A stretch of 64,000 nt of DNA from the NCBI GenBank assembly GCA_003586115.2, contig QVOM02000126.1, positions 58,243,362 through 58,307,361 of the forward strand, given 5' to 3'. Positions within the stretch are counted from its first letter, which is position 1. Each line of letters starts with the position of its first letter. Source of the stretch: Salvator merianae (taxonomy: Eukaryota > Chordata > Lepidosauria > Squamata > Teiidae). Position numbers and translations under genes: made by a program. The notes below the pieces were generated by a model. The model ran no database searches. It saw nothing but the letters and a program-made list of their open reading frames with translations, and was not told the DNA's origin. Below, piece by piece: positions 45,310 through 56,955 of this stretch.

Positions 45310-45690
45310 GCCCCATCCACCACTAGCATGTTCTATCTGTATAGGATGGAGTATAATCCAGATCAGGAGGGTGCTATAACAGCTTGGACCAGTCCAGAAG
45401 GCATACCTCCATTTTGGTGGTGCACCAAAATGTGCCACCAAAATGGGTTACCTCGAGGCTCTGAGGCTAGGAGCTTTCATTCCTAGCTGTCGGAGTCCTT
45501 AAAAGCGAGGCCCAAAGCTCTATGAGCTTCAGGGCCTATGTGGGAGCTGATCTGGACTAGAGTCACTATGCAGATGGTGCTGATTCAGACCGCACCTTCC
45601 TGAGGTCCACACCGGAGGGCCTCACTGGTCCAGACCCACTTGTTCAAGTTACAGCAAGGTAATTGCAAAAAGGCCCAGAGGATTACTATG
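45310..45690 (+). mobile_element. Family X TIR element with 12-bp hairpin
   Basis: The core GGAGCTTTCATTCCTAGC lies at 45471. A perfect 12-bp stem CCATTTTGGTGG / CCACCAAAATGG (45409-45446) corresponds to the ATTTCGGCAGTGCACCAAA region of the copy at 56010. The right side (GTCCAGACCCACTTG to GCAAAAAGGCCC) is X-like. It is non-coding. Confidence 0.6.
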
Positions 45691-46778
45691 ACGCCAAGTA
45701 CTGTAAGAGGAGGGTTCCAACCTCAAGATTTTCCTTCAGCTGTGTTCCTCTGAGAGACTGAAAAAATGCCCATGTGCCCAAAGCTGCACACACTGAGAGT
45801 TGATTATCTTTGGTGCAGAGTCCCTCTTTCTCCCATCATGGATCCCAAGGTTACACAAACATGGTTCCCAGGAGACCTGGCTTTCTTAGTTTTTAAGGTA
45901 ATGGTAGATCCAAATGCCTTCAGAGTATTTTCCTTCCTTTTTAAAATTAGCAGAAGCTTTGTAAATGCTATGGAATCCATTAGAGTAAGTCCATCTGTAT
46001 GATGAGATGTAGGATGTAGAAGAAGAAGAGCAATTGGCACTGTGACTGATGATTCTAGCCCCAGAGGAAGGAAATAATCAAAACAGATCCAACTGGCATG
46101 AGCTCTTATGAGAAACACAGAGTGATCAGTGCTTGCCAAATGGAAAGAGAGTAAATCAATGGAGGGAGGTTTTGTTTACCACTCTAGAAAGAAATTCAAG
46201 TAAGAGAAAGCTTTTTAGGGGGTAAAAGGGGATTTAATTTTTTTAAAAAAAAAGAATTGTAATGTTGGAGTATCCACTTACAGCGTGTACAATTAAAATT
46301 GGCTGGGTTTACATATTTTTTCACTTGTGATCTAAAGTGTAGAAGAGTAAACGATCCTCTCAGAATATATCCATAGGGAAATTTAAACAGAAGAAGTTTG
46401 GTGTTGGAGGGGGAAGATGCTCCCTCATTTGCTGCAGAGCCAATTTGTGATTAAAAGATGCTTTATGTGGAGACATTAGTACATTCTTGGCGATGCCTTT
46501 AAGTTTGTCTTTTCTTATTCAGCTGGGTCTCGTCACTATCTATGGCAAGATGGAGGAGGGGCAAAAAAAGATGTGTGAGATTTTTCTTGTCATTTAAAAT
46601 AATAGTTGCTGCTGTGTAAGGTGGTTTATAAATGTCTTTGGGTGTTTGTAGGAACTTGCTAAAGATCAGAGCAAGAGATCAGACTTAGAACTGCTAGATG
46701 AGTAATCCTGGGGAAATAAATGAAAATAAATACCCAAGACTGTTCAGATTTTTGCACACAACTGCTGGAATGGAAAGG
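45691..46778. other. Unassigned DNA
   Basis: No recognised repeat. A minus-strand open frame of 111 codons at 45804-46139 has no domain. Confidence 0.45.
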
Positions 46779-46958
46779 GAGTGGCTGTACCTCAGAGCAA
46801 ACTTCCTGGACAGCAGAGGGTTGCCGGTTCAATCCCCAGCCTCTCCCCAGAAGTAGGCAATGACAAACCACCTCTGTATCTCAGCCAAGAAAACTGCCTA
46901 GAGGTGCCCATGAAGTCAGCCAGGAGTCAACCATGACTCAGTGGTACCCAAAGACAAC
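46779..46958 (+). mobile_element. tRNA-derived SINE with BovB-like tail (copy 2)
   Basis: Degraded A-box region GTGGCTGTACCTCAGAG, B box GGTTCAATCCC at 46826, body CCTCTCCCCAGAAGTAGGCA, GCCAAGAAAACTGCCTAGAGG, and end CCATGACTCAGTGGTACCC. It is the same family as the copies at 9868 and 40340. Confidence 0.88.
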
Positions 46959-48309
46959 TGGAATGGAAGTGAAACTTCACATAGCCTCTACAGTTGAACT
47001 TATGTAGCAGTTTGATGACCATTGAGGACTTTCATGTAGCACATAATATTTCACACACAATAATGTTAGTATGAGTCTTTTTCCTGTGAAAACTTTTGCG
47101 TTGGAATGTGTATTTTGCCTGCTTTCCAATCAAATTCAAGTTTAAAGGTAAAAACTTGTCTGAAGGAAGATAACTCTGGTCTGAAGCCATCCTTCCATGG
47201 TGGACAGACAGATCTTTTTTAGCATAACCATGTTTCCTCTGTTATACAAGGCCATCCTCCATCTGAGATAAGGGGTGTGGGAAAAAAAAGTGCTTTCTGA
47301 AGCATTCAAGACAATCACACCTCTTCTGCATGGAGTCCATGTGTGCTAGATGGAGCAAGGTGAGCACTGCCTGAGCTCACCTTGCTCCTGGCTGACTCTC
47401 CTAGCCTTCTGGAAGCTTGGAGAGGGTGGCCACGCACTGCATCACTGGGTTGCATGATGTCATCACTGCATGACCTGATGTGGTTTGGGATCTGCCAGTC
47501 CAGTCAGGACTCTAGAAGTCATGATGATTTGGTCTCTAGATGCCTGGGCAGAGCAGAAGCAGCCCTGAAGTCCCAAAGTCATGCAGTAATGGGGACACTG
47601 CACCAATCTCCAAGAAGGGAGGGGCAGGGAAGATCAAGGTGATCTCAGGTGACTGGTCACTTTGTTCCAGTCCTAGCAAATCTGTTGTCCATGAAAGAGG
47701 GGCATGGTCATCTCAAATTTTTTGAAAAGCATTAAGGACAGCATTTTCCTCACCTCTATTTGATGCCCCGTTTATTTTTCCTTTGATAGGACTGCACATC
47801 CTCTCAAATAACTAGTACTTTGGCCAGCTACTGCCCAAGATCAGGACTGCAGGATGAACCTTTGATCTAAAGTTACCCTTTCATTCTCTCAAACTATGCT
47901 GGGATCCACAGTGGATTAAAACACAATTCTGAAAGATCAAAGGAAAGTAGTCCCGTCTGTGGATTTACCTGATTCTAACTGCTGTCTCCACAGAGGCAAA
48001 GAAAGGGCTTTGTTTTTGCCTGATTCTTCCAGTTCATTGTTCATTCTTTATGCCAATTACACCATAGAAGCCGGAAACTACTTATGCAACGCCAGACTAT
48101 TAATTAATTAGATAAAGACTTTGTGCATTACAGTCCCATACCCCATTAGTTAAGAAAACTAACCAGGATAGTGGGGAAATAAGCTGTAGGCTATTTGAGA
48201 TGAATTTAAATAAAGAATTATGATGATGTAGAATAAAGGGCTTTGATAATCTATTGAAAACACAGGTTACACTGCTGTGCAAATTATGTGTAAATTAATG
48301 TCCTCTCTT
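46959..48309. other. Unassigned DNA with a perfect hairpin
   Basis: A 14-bp perfect stem GGAGCAAGGTGAGC / GCTCACCTTGCTCC lies at 47351-47387 with a 9-nt loop, likely within a degraded DNA element (about 47260-47720). No coding signal is seen. Confidence 0.45.
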
Positions 48310-48415
48310 ACATTCTATTTTTATCCTGCTCTATACACTAAGGTCTTAGGTTAGTTACAAGCAGTTAAACATGTAAAATCAGAATAATAAAAACCAATTA
48401 AAATATCAGTGGTAA
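48310..48415 (-). mobile_element. L2-type LINE tail fragment
   Basis: The plus strand reads TTTTTATCCTGCTCTATACAC and GGTTAGTTACAAGCAG, then AAACC/AATTAAAAT, the reverse of the L2-type tail. It is short and diverged. Confidence 0.4.
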
Positions 48416-48931
48416 TGCATATTGGGATATCTATTCAGGACAGTCAGATAATCAGCAAAATTAATTATTCCAGCCATACAGGAAGCCAAAAAAAACCAAA
48501 AAAAAACCCCACCAACTGCACCTGATATTTGACCGATTTTTAGCCAAAGTTGCCAGCCCTGTAATCTATTAGATATCTGTTGCATTAAAAGAAAAAATAA
48601 TTCACCAAGATAGTGCACACTTTAGGAAACTCTGCATGCTGTAATAGTCATAACTGTAATAAAAGGAAGGAAATGTTTGGCCTTCGAGATTGGGGTCAGC
48701 ATGATGGGCAGGTAGAAATTTGTTCTGTACTTTTTATTGTCCTTGCGTTGCTTTTATTTTTGACAGTGCCATCAACTAATTTTGTTCAGTGCTTGGGGGC
48801 AATTTTTGATCCATACCCTTGGAGGGGGAAGCCTGCCTGTGCACAGCATTTCCTGCCATGTATCAGTACATCCAGACTGAACAATGACATGCTTAGGTTC
48901 CAAGCAGTATTTGGGCACTTTTGGAAACTTT

Positions 48932-49291
48932 GGCAGCTTCCGCGTGGTCTCTGGGGACCGTGCTAGTTGCCAGTGAGGAATGGGGAGTCCACAAGGTAAA
49001 GCAGTCCCAAGGAGGCTGTGCCTATGGGGAGTGCCATGTCTGCATGGTGCCGGCAGCTGGCCCAATCCCCAGCTTTCAAAAACAGTGCTGCAACAAAAGT
49101 CTAGCCTGCAAATTCAGAGGCTGAGGAACATTTTTTTCCCAGCCTTTGTAGTTAGGCTGGCCCCAGCAACTATCATGTGGTTGGCTGTCAGCCCAATCTT
49201 CACTGCCCCACACTTCCTGGCCCAAATCACTTGTTTCAGGCCAGGAAGTGAGCTCCATGTTCTGAGCTAGCATGCGCGATGTGGAAGCTCC
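48932..49291 (+). mobile_element. Family X-like TIR element
   Basis: The left end GGCAGCTTCCGCGTGG and the right end CGATGTGGAAGCTCC are inverted repeats. GAGGAACATTTTTTTCCCAGCC near 49120 matches the X core. CTTTG flanks both ends (48928-48932 and 49292-49296), a possible 5-bp duplication, though this short match could be chance. Confidence 0.5.
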
Positions 49292-51984
49292 CTTTGATTC
49301 ATATGGAATCCTTCTCCAGACTCTCCAGTCGTGTGATTTGTTGGCAGAGTGTTCTTTGGAGCTTTTGGCTCCTTTGTTTTCTGAAGGACATCAGCAGGCA
49401 CAGGGGCAGCCACGTCGTGGCCAGTCCTCAGATTGCAGGCCCCATCCATACTATTGCAATCCACCTATTCCTCGGACACTGAGTGTGGCAGCATTTGCCC
49501 AGTGATGTCCAAGGTGCCCTGTAATGCATCTCCTACCACTGTATCTCCAACTGCAGTGGCAGAAGCACCTTGTGGCAATTGTGTCACACATTTCTGGGCA
49601 CAACTGCCATCAGAGGCACCATTTTGCAGGGTATGATATTCTGCCCTGAACAAAGGAGCTCTCAGGCACCACAACAAACGACTCCTCTGTGTTCGCAAAT
49701 GGAGACGCGGAGACATCTTTTTCAGTGGCAATGGTGGCTCCTTCTTCCACATGCCTCAGAAGAAGTAGCCTTGCTGGGTAGGTGGAGACCTGGCCCAACT
49801 GATTGCTGCATCCAGTCATTCAAAGGAACTGGAACAATTGGATTGAATGCATGCACTCAATTTGATTTGCCAGTTCCTACTACGGGTGTTGTTGGACTTC
49901 AGAAGTCAAGGTTGAATTGGAGAACAATACAATCTGAAGAGCTTTGGCTTTCTCATAGAAGTAGGTAGCATGATTATTTTTTAACAAAAGAGATACTTAC
50001 CAACTAAATGCAGAAATACATATTAACATTCTGGAGAGTCATTCTCAAGAGCATTAGTGAGTAGTTATGTTGCCAGGAAATATTTCACATCCCAGATATG
50101 CAAGTATATCTGTTCAGAGTAATCAGTCCATAACCATTCCATGGAAGTGTGTGCTTAGCGTTTAAACAAAGCTTGAGAGAACCATGACCATTATTACTTT
50201 TACATTATTACATACCTCCCTTGATTTATATGATAACTTAATCATTTTGTAAAATCACATGCGTAAATCATCCCTTGAAAAAAGAGCACCAAAATATGTG
50301 TTTCATATCATATTAAAATATGTTCTGAATAAGCAATAAGTATAGTAAAAAAAAAAAAAAAGTGATTCTTTGTTATTTATTAGACCCCTTGTGCATCTTT
50401 TAAGTCCACCATGAAAATCATATTTCAGAACATCTTGGCAGTGGCAATGTGATAAGCAAACTAGAGTAACAGAGCAGCGCAGTTTGTTTGTTTTCCCTGT
50501 TTGATATGAACCAAGGAAAGAGCAATGTACCTAAAGCCTCCACATTTGATTTTCATGCCTTTCCCTAAAGTATCGTTATTAGTAGGCCAAAAGCACACCT
50601 TGAATTGCTCTGCTGCTGCACTGTGAAGTTTGGGGAGGAATAGAGTTTGTGCAGCTGTTTGCCACTGTGTCCTGAATCCCTTCACTTTGCCATAAAGTGC
50701 TTCAGAGCTACAATGAGCAAGCAAGTTTCCAGTAGGAACAAGAAATATGTGGTGGTATTTAGGCAGCATGCTGATCTTTTATTGGCAGCTTGGGGATACT
50801 GGCATGCCATAGAGAGCTGCTACAAAAGTTACTAGGATCATGGCGTGCTTTGAACGTTAATTTGCCACATAAGCTAAGACGTTGCTAACGATGATGATAA
50901 CTGTTAATAAATACAGACCTATTTTATAAAATCATTGATCTTATCACAATGAGAAGCATTAGCATAAACAACTAAAGGAATTAAACTGCAGTCCCAGCCT
51001 CAAGAATTCTCTAAAGGGCAAGATACATTGGTATATAAGAAAGCTGAAACTAAACCTAGGGCAGAAGAAGAAGGGATGCCAGGAGACAGGGTTTGCGACC
51101 CTTTTTCCTCCCATTCTCTTAGTATAAGATGGGGGGGAGGAGGAGGCTTGAATTATAATGAATCATTCTCGTCACTCCATCACTCCTACTCCTCCTAACC
51201 TGGAAGTATTTCTTTTGTTGCACTTGTAGTAGTCAAAAATCTGATTCAGCAGGGATATCCCCTGCCGTCAAATCCTTGTGAGCCTGTGAATTCTGAATTA
51301 GAAGTACACTCTAAATACTTTGTAGCCCCTGTTTTTATTAGGCATAAATATTCTGTTTCAAATTACTGTATAAGCAGCATCATAAGCATTCATCCTAGGA
51401 TAAGTGTTGTACAATGCTATCAGGATCTGGTTTCATCTACATTTGCCTGGCAGCAATCCAAATTAGATGCTATGTGCAGTGAACATCTTATGTTTTATAC
51501 ACCTTTTATCTAGTAGTTCAAAGCAACAATTCATGCTTCTTCCCTTGTGCCATTTTATTTTCACAAAAGGCCTGTGACTTTTTGGGCAAGTTGTTATCCA
51601 GGGGTCACCCAATGGCATTTCTGGCAGATTGGTATTTCAGGAAGACTGTTCCATAGCATGTACTATTGTGATTTTTTTATACCTGCCTTATTTGTTCACC
51701 CAGTTGAACCTAGTGTGAATTAATGAAAGTTTGCTTCATGACACACGCACACCAGTTTTTAGTAGTGTTTTTTTAATATTCTGCTGTTTTCAACTTTGTT
51801 TTTAAAATGTATTCAAAGCTATTTTTGAGATTTTGTTTTGAAGAAGTAGTATAGATTTTTTTTTTTTTGAAAGTAACAGAGAGTAAGGAGGATTACATTT
51901 GGATATTAATACATAGACATTTTTAATCTAAATTCATTTCTCTTTTCTGGGCAATGCGTAAGTGACAATTTTGCTTGAAATTAG
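49292..51984. other. Unassigned DNA
   Basis: 49292-49975 is richer in G+C, with overlapping open frames of 60-132 codons on both strands and no recognised domain. Beyond 49980 the DNA is AT-rich, with an A15 run near 50349. No repeat family is recognised. Confidence 0.4.
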
Positions 51985-52140
51985 AGTTCAGCTAAGTCAG
52001 TCTTCCTCAACCTATTGTTCTCCTGAACCATTCCCAACATTTCAGACCACTGGCCATCCTCAGTGGGCCGATAGAGATTGTCATCCAAACCATTTAGGAG
52101 GTACCAAGCAGAGGAAGAGTGAGCTAAGTCCTGGCAGGGT
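51985..52140 (+). repeat. Short dispersed repeat fragment
   Basis: AGTCAGTCTTCCTCAACC is the start motif of a repeat common in reptile genomes whose consensus continues with a dinucleotide-rich CCTCCTGA-type stretch. Only part of it is recognisable. Confidence 0.45.
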
Positions 52141-52144
52141 TATT

Positions 52145-52625
52145 TTTATTTAAAAATTTATATCCTGCCCTTCACTAAAAGGTCCCTGGGAGGATCACAG
52201 TAGTAAAAAGATAAAATATGTAAAGTATTAAAACATATTTAAAATATAACCCTCCCTCTTCCCCCCTGGCAGGACAGCACCCAGAGAAAGCTAAACATCA
52301 AAAGCCTGGGGGAAGATATATGTTTTAACTAGGTACCGAAAAACATATAACCTCCAGAGGGAGGCTGCTCCAGGTCTAGGGGCCATCACAGGAAAGGCCC
52401 TCTTGCATGTCCCTGCCCTTTGCATCTCTGAGAAAGAGGGAACTACAAAAAGATCCCCTCCTTGAGATCTCAATACATAGGCAGGTCTATATGAGAGAAG
52501 GAGCTCCTTCAGATGATCAAGCCCATTTAGGACGTCATATGTTAACATCAACATCTTGAACCGGGCTCAGTAGCAAATAGGCAACCAGTGCAGATCTTTC
52601 AGGACCGGCAGGCCCAAGCTTCACA
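52145..52625 (-). mobile_element. L2 LINE 3' end
   Basis: Minus-strand translation reads ARFKMLMLTYDVLNGLDHL, then CKRAFPVMAPRPGAASLW, then LVKTYIFPQAFDV. This is the L2 ORF2 C-terminus, largely open over 52291-52554. The 3' untranslated region follows (GGTGCTGTCCTGCCAGG) and ends at TATAAATTTTTAAATAAAAATA. It is 5'-truncated. The C-terminal frame is better kept than in the copy at 21495, suggesting a somewhat younger insertion. Confidence 0.85.
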
Positions 52626-52862
52626 TAGCTTATAAAGGCCAAAAATGCCTGAACAGGTGCTGTAAATGGCATCATGCACTTTACAATAGCAGTTCAGAAA
52701 GGCAACTCTTATGGCAACCATCACAGCAAGGTGACCCAATCCATCTCTTTCGTTCAATTAAAAAATCAAGAGCTTCAGTTAGTCACACCTGAAAGCTCAC
52801 ATTTAAAGAAAAATAAACTGTTCTTCTTAACCCTTCCTCTAGACAAAATAGAGAATGCAACG

Positions 52863-52920
52863 CTTCTTTCTTTCTCTCTCTCTTTCTTTTTCTTTCTTTC
52901 TTTCCTCCTTTTTTTCTTTC
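52863..52920 (+). repeat. (CTTT)n/(CT)n microsatellite
   Basis: Imperfect pyrimidine tetranucleotide array of about 58 bp. Confidence 0.9.
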
Positions 52921-53225
52921 TGAGCTGAACATGCTCAAAAACTGGCAGCTCTTAAATTTAGACAGCCTTGGGGTAAATGTGAGAATAAGCTGCAAATTAA
53001 GCATCCCTTGACAGATGGAAGTTTGTAAAGTGAAAAAGACCAGACCCAGCCCTTAGCACAGTGCTGACAAGTGAAGGATTACACTGCTTTGGGAGTACAA
53101 GCCACGTGTTCTAAGTACCTCATCACAAGGGAAGGTAGATATAGTCCAATAAGCCTCGATTCCCTTCCCCCATGGCAGTGATTTATTACCAGCAACACTC
53201 ACTACAAGCAAAATATTGAGTACAC

Positions 53226-53632
53226 CTGACACCTCAAAGACTTAAGACAGGACTTTTCTACCCAAGAAGTTGCTATCTTTTTAACCCCACACAAGAACGC
53301 AGTAGATTGGCATGGCTGCAACATGCAAGTCAATGCCTCATGGACTCTAAAAACTGAATTTATATACACTTATACACTTTGGTTGGTGAAAACTAGTCAG
53401 TTAAGAATACTAACACACAGGATACAGGAGTCGTGCTATTTTACACTGCACTGTGCAGCTCCTCCCAGCCTGACACTCCTTGTCCATATTTGCAACCTTT
53501 GTTTGCAGATAAAACTTACACTCCTAATTCTCTGCTCCACATGTCCACATGTCCTTTGGAAGCATCTGCCTTCCATAAAACTGTCAACCAGCATTGCTGC
53601 AATATCTCAGAGCATAGAAAAAGAGAGTACTT
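53226..53632 (-). repeat. 3' LTR of the gypsy element
   Basis: The right-hand ~170 bp align with the other LTR, including GGAAGCATCTGCCTTCCATA and AACTGTCAACCAGCATT. It differs by indels such as an ACATGTCC duplication near 53545. The left boundary is set only by the 408 bp length of the partner and a TGACACCTC start. The expected polypurine tract has been replaced by the fold-back insertion next to it. Confidence 0.6.
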
Positions 53633-53966
53633 GAGATGTGCTGAACCTGTTCAAACATGAACTGGTTCTACTTGAACAAGGGTGTTTGACTAATCTGAAT
53701 TTGAACCAAACTACCTCCCAGGTTGGGGGGGAGGTCAATAAAAATTGGAGTAGAACCAGCTGAACACCCCAATTAGAATCAACTTTGTGTTTGATGTTAT
53801 TTTGCCCTTTAAAGAGTCTTTTTTAAAGAAAAAAAAAGGTTGCTTTTTTGTTCAAACAGGTTCGATGTTCATTCAATATTGTTCAAAAATGTTTGGACTG
53901 AACCTGCTTAAGGTTTGGTTCAATTCAAACCATACAGCACTTTCACCTTTCATACATATCTCTAGA
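53633..53966. mobile_element. GAACC-rich TIR element next to the 3' LTR
   Basis: Left GAGATGTGCTGAACCTG and right complement (AGAGATATGTATGAAAGG) are loosely inverted. The interior alternates GAACCTGTTCAAAC-type words in both orientations (GGTTCAATTCAAACC, TTGTTCAAACAGGTTCG). This composition is typical of one class of reptile MITE. Class and duplication are unresolved. Confidence 0.45.
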
Positions 53967-54439
53967 TTCTGAAGCAGGTTTATCAGGGTAATGGGCATGA
54001 AAGTCCTTGATTAGTTGATTAACAGAAACTTCTTCAGAATTAACTTCTTCAGAATTCACTGAGTGTTCATACTCAGTGAATCAAGTATTAAAGTCTGCCC
54101 CAGTGAATGTGCCCCAATGAGCCCAAAATATGGGAGATTTCAAAATGGTAACATTCCCCACCATGACTGATGATGGTGGCAAATCCATTTTTCAATATTT
54201 GAAAAGAGGCCTTGTTTAAGCAATAGATTCTTATGAAACACAGGATGGGTCTTCATGCGTTCAGGGAGATGAAGCTTAATTTAAGACCCTTGAAAGGTCC
54301 CTATAATGAAGTTTGTGGAGGGACAAAGTGATTTAAGATGTTTATTAGAAAGAAAAATATGATCACCCTTGGACATGTCAGGTAGCAGCAGATGACTTTT
54401 GTCTACCTAGGATTTGTACTTTTCTAAGTTTGGTCAGAA

Positions 54440-54573
54440 GTCTTGTCACAAAGCAGTAGATTTAGATGCCAAGCAGATGGTGCTGAAGTGCCCATGGTTG
54501 CACGAGTAGTGGCAGCAGTGAGACGGGTGCCACAAATGGAGAGAAAATAGTAGAAGTGTGTACTGAGTTATTA
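54440..54573 (-). pseudogene. Gypsy integrase, distal piece
   Basis: Immediately beyond the Tigger-like insertion the minus strand continues NSVHTSTIFSPF. This matches the gypsy integrase segment that normally follows the PIAEFAYN motif lying on the other side of the insertion. Continuity across the insertion confirms both the element and the insertion point. Homology fades below about 54450. Confidence 0.7.
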
Positions 54574-55057
54574 CAGTCATACCTTGGTACTTGCTAATTG
54601 GTTCTGGGAGGCATGATGAAAACCAAAAATGATGCGTACCAAACAATTTTTTTCCCCTAAGGAATAATGTAAATAAATGTAATGCATTCCCAAACCAAAG
54701 ATATTTACATATTGCATATTTTTAAGGCAATATGTAAAAAGATATGGTTGTATATCATTACTTTACATGAGAAATAAAACTAAAAATTAATAAATACCTG
54801 TACAGTACTTAAATTAAATACACAAACTGACCACAGAGGCCATGATAATACCACAAGGGGATGTGCACAGGGCAAGAGCTACTGCGTGACTAACATGTGA
54901 CACTTTGTTTCGGCTGGAAACGGTAGCGAGTCACGAGGCAACCTGCACTGACAAGTTCTAGTTTGTGCATTGAGTACAAAACAAATGAGTACCAAGACAA
55001 AATTTTCACATCAAAATGCACTGAGTACCAAATTTGATGAGTTTCAAGGTACCACTG
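54574..55057. mobile_element. Pogo/Tigger-like MITE flanked by TA
   Basis: The 484 bp element starts CAGTCATACCTTGGTACTTG. It ends with the complement of CAGTGGTACCTTGAAACTC. TA lies on both sides (54572-54573 and 55058-55059), as for Tc1/mariner-superfamily insertions. The CAGTGGTACCTTGG terminus is a known Tigger/pogo style. There is no transposase. It interrupts the integrase of the gypsy element and is therefore younger. Confidence 0.88.
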
Positions 55058-55059
55058 TA

Positions 55060-55590
55060 TATGCAAATTTAGCAATAGGTTGAAAGTTAGTAGAACGGCA
55101 AGGGTACTCTTCCAAGATTTCCATAACTCCATCCGTCTTGGGGTGGTTGGCAGAGGAAAGACCAAATCAATGCCCAATAATGATGCAAATGCATTCCAGA
55201 ATTTATCAGTCATTTGCGAACACCTGCCAGAAATAAAAATAATTTGGGTATGCTGTGGAGTTTAAAGATGTATTCAAGGAACAGTTTGGCCAGCTGCTGG
55301 GGTGTGGGTGTCTGTATAAAAAGAATGAAATATGCCACATTTGAAAACTGATTTACAATTAAATTGATGATGAAGTCCAAAGAAAGAAAGTGCCATAGCT
55401 AATCCAGAAACAATAGAGGCTATGGTGGCTTTATAGGAAGAAACATATTGTTTAATGACTTTCTGGTAGCCAAGCCATCAAATTGTTCTTTTTAATTTGT
55501 GAAGGTGTTCTTTGGAAACCAAAATGGCCAGCCCTTTTAGAATCATGGTGGGATGCTAGAACATCATTTGTTGCTGTGGCTAGAACATAA
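55060..55590 (-). pseudogene. Gypsy integrase, zinc-binding and catalytic core, decayed
   Basis: Minus-strand order: HHDSKRAGHFG (HHCC region) near 55530, the GYQKVIKQYV region, LDFIINL near 55380, the VAYFI segment (family MAHFIP), QQLAKLFLEYIFKLHSIPK near 55290, TDKFWNAFASLLGID near 55190, then HPKTDGVMEILEEYP. These are the DDE-integrase core landmarks. The first catalytic aspartate region is readable, while the second (SDRG) is degraded. Multiple frameshifts are present. Confidence 0.85.
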
Positions 55591-55593
55591 CAT

Positions 55594-55985
55594 TTATTGC
55601 ACAGTAGAGATAGTTCCTCTACAAAAGATAGTTTGTTTGTGTGGAGCCAAAAGTTGTTTGGGAGAGTATCTAAAAGCTTGGATTTTCATTGTAAAGTTCA
55701 AGTAGGTAAAGATATGTGCCCAATGTAAACAATAGGGAGAGGGAGTTGGCAAGGTCTTGAGGTTTCTAATGATCAGTCCACACTTCAAAAGGACGAAATG
55801 TCCTCTCTAGATAACAGCAACAGCTCCTTATCCCATATCTTGTACATTGCTTTCACTGACATCAGTTCACACAAGATGAAAGCACAAGGGCAGAGTTCCC
55901 ATCTGTTGGGATCAGTTTGCAGGAATGCCCCCCCCCCCAGCAACATTGCTAATGTCACATTGAACAACGTAAGAGAAATCTCGGT
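55594..55985 (-). pseudogene. Gypsy RNase H domain, decayed
   Basis: The minus strand shows FNVTLAMLL..GAFLQTDPN, CPCAF, MYKIWDKELL, and then FEVWTDH followed by NLKTLPTPSP. These match the gypsy RNase H order (EVDASNVALGAVLLQ, PCAF, YTIWDKELLAI, FEVWTDHKNLE). The first catalytic Asp is altered. A poly-G run (plus: C-tract near 55929) sits in the first motif. It is separated from the reverse transcriptase by the inserted X and A elements. Confidence 0.85.
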
Positions 55986-56448
55986 GAGGGGGGGCTTTAT
56001 GCCCTAGCTAGTTTACAGGTCCAGTGCAAGGCCTAGTCCACTCTCTTCCACACTATGGTGTGGACTAGACAAGCCACACCACCTGCTAGTCTGGTCCATC
56101 CACATTGGACTTAGTGTATCCTGGTTTAGGCAGCCAAAATGGCCACTTAGACCAGGATATGAGTAGACCTTTTTCTACCAGTTGTCCAGGGACCTCTGAA
56201 ACAGAACAGGGAGGTGTGCAGAAGGGTGCATGTCTCATTGTTCCACTTAAACAGGGTACCCATTTCGGCAGTGCACCAAATTGTACCATTGAAATGTGTC
56301 CTCCTAGGTGTTCCAGGTCAAGAACTTTCATTCTTTGAAACCCTCACAGCAGGCTCCAAAGCTTGTGTAAGCTTCAGAGCAATGTGAGCTGGCACTAGGG
56401 CTGTCCTGAAATAGCCATTCAAAATGTGGACAGCTTTGTTCCAGGAGT
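55986..56448 (+). mobile_element. Family X TIR element inside gypsy pol
   Basis: Contains AAGAACTTTCATTCTTTGAA near 56320 (X core) and CCATTTCGGCAGTGCACCAAA near 56260, shared with 36783-36830 and 45409-45446. Loose inverted ends are TTCCACACTATGG and CAAAATGTGGACAGC. It sits between the RNase H and reverse transcriptase pieces, directly beside a family A copy. Confidence 0.6.
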
Positions 56449-56895
56449 CTTTTCACACTTTACACCTTAGAATTGGATAATTATCCTGTTCTAAGATGGA
56501 ACAGCCTTCACAACATGACGACCATCCACACTGCAAGGCCTTGGAACAGAACAGCAACAGGATACCAGCATTCGCAGTTCAAACACTGGCATCCTGCACC
56601 ATGACAGCAGTCAGGACACTTCCAGCCACTGCTGTGGCAACCAGGAATGCCACACAATGGCACAGGTGCACCACACCACACTGCTCTTCGTTTGCACCCA
56701 GAAGAGAGTGAGAATGCAGCATACCAGGAGCAGTTCATCTGCTCCTGGTACAGCTTTGGTGCAAGATTTTGTGCTCCACAGCAGGCAGTGATCAGGAGCA
56801 GCTGTAGTCTGCCAATCGCCAGGGCCTCCATGAGATGCAGAAGCACTGCACTAATGACCATCTGACACTCACTAGTGTAGAGGGCAAAAAAGGCC
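56449..56895 (+). mobile_element. Family A TIR element inside gypsy pol
   Basis: It begins TCTTTTCACACTTTACACC, then AGAATTGGATAATTATCC. It ends with CACTAGTGTAGAGGGCAAAA, a diverged inverted end. It aligns along its whole length with 18030-18478. An open frame of 264 codons on the minus strand (56508-57302) runs from gypsy sequence into this element and is a chimera, not a protein. Confidence 0.75.
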
Positions 56896-56955
56896 CAGGA
56901 CAGCTGGGCTGTTCTACCAGGGAACTGTTCCTTACAAACAGTTCCAACTGGAGTG

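Noticed and set aside
49272..49968. Protein-coding exon cluster
   Set aside because: Open frames overlap on both strands in GC-rich DNA next to a TIR element. No domain or coherent splice sites are visible.
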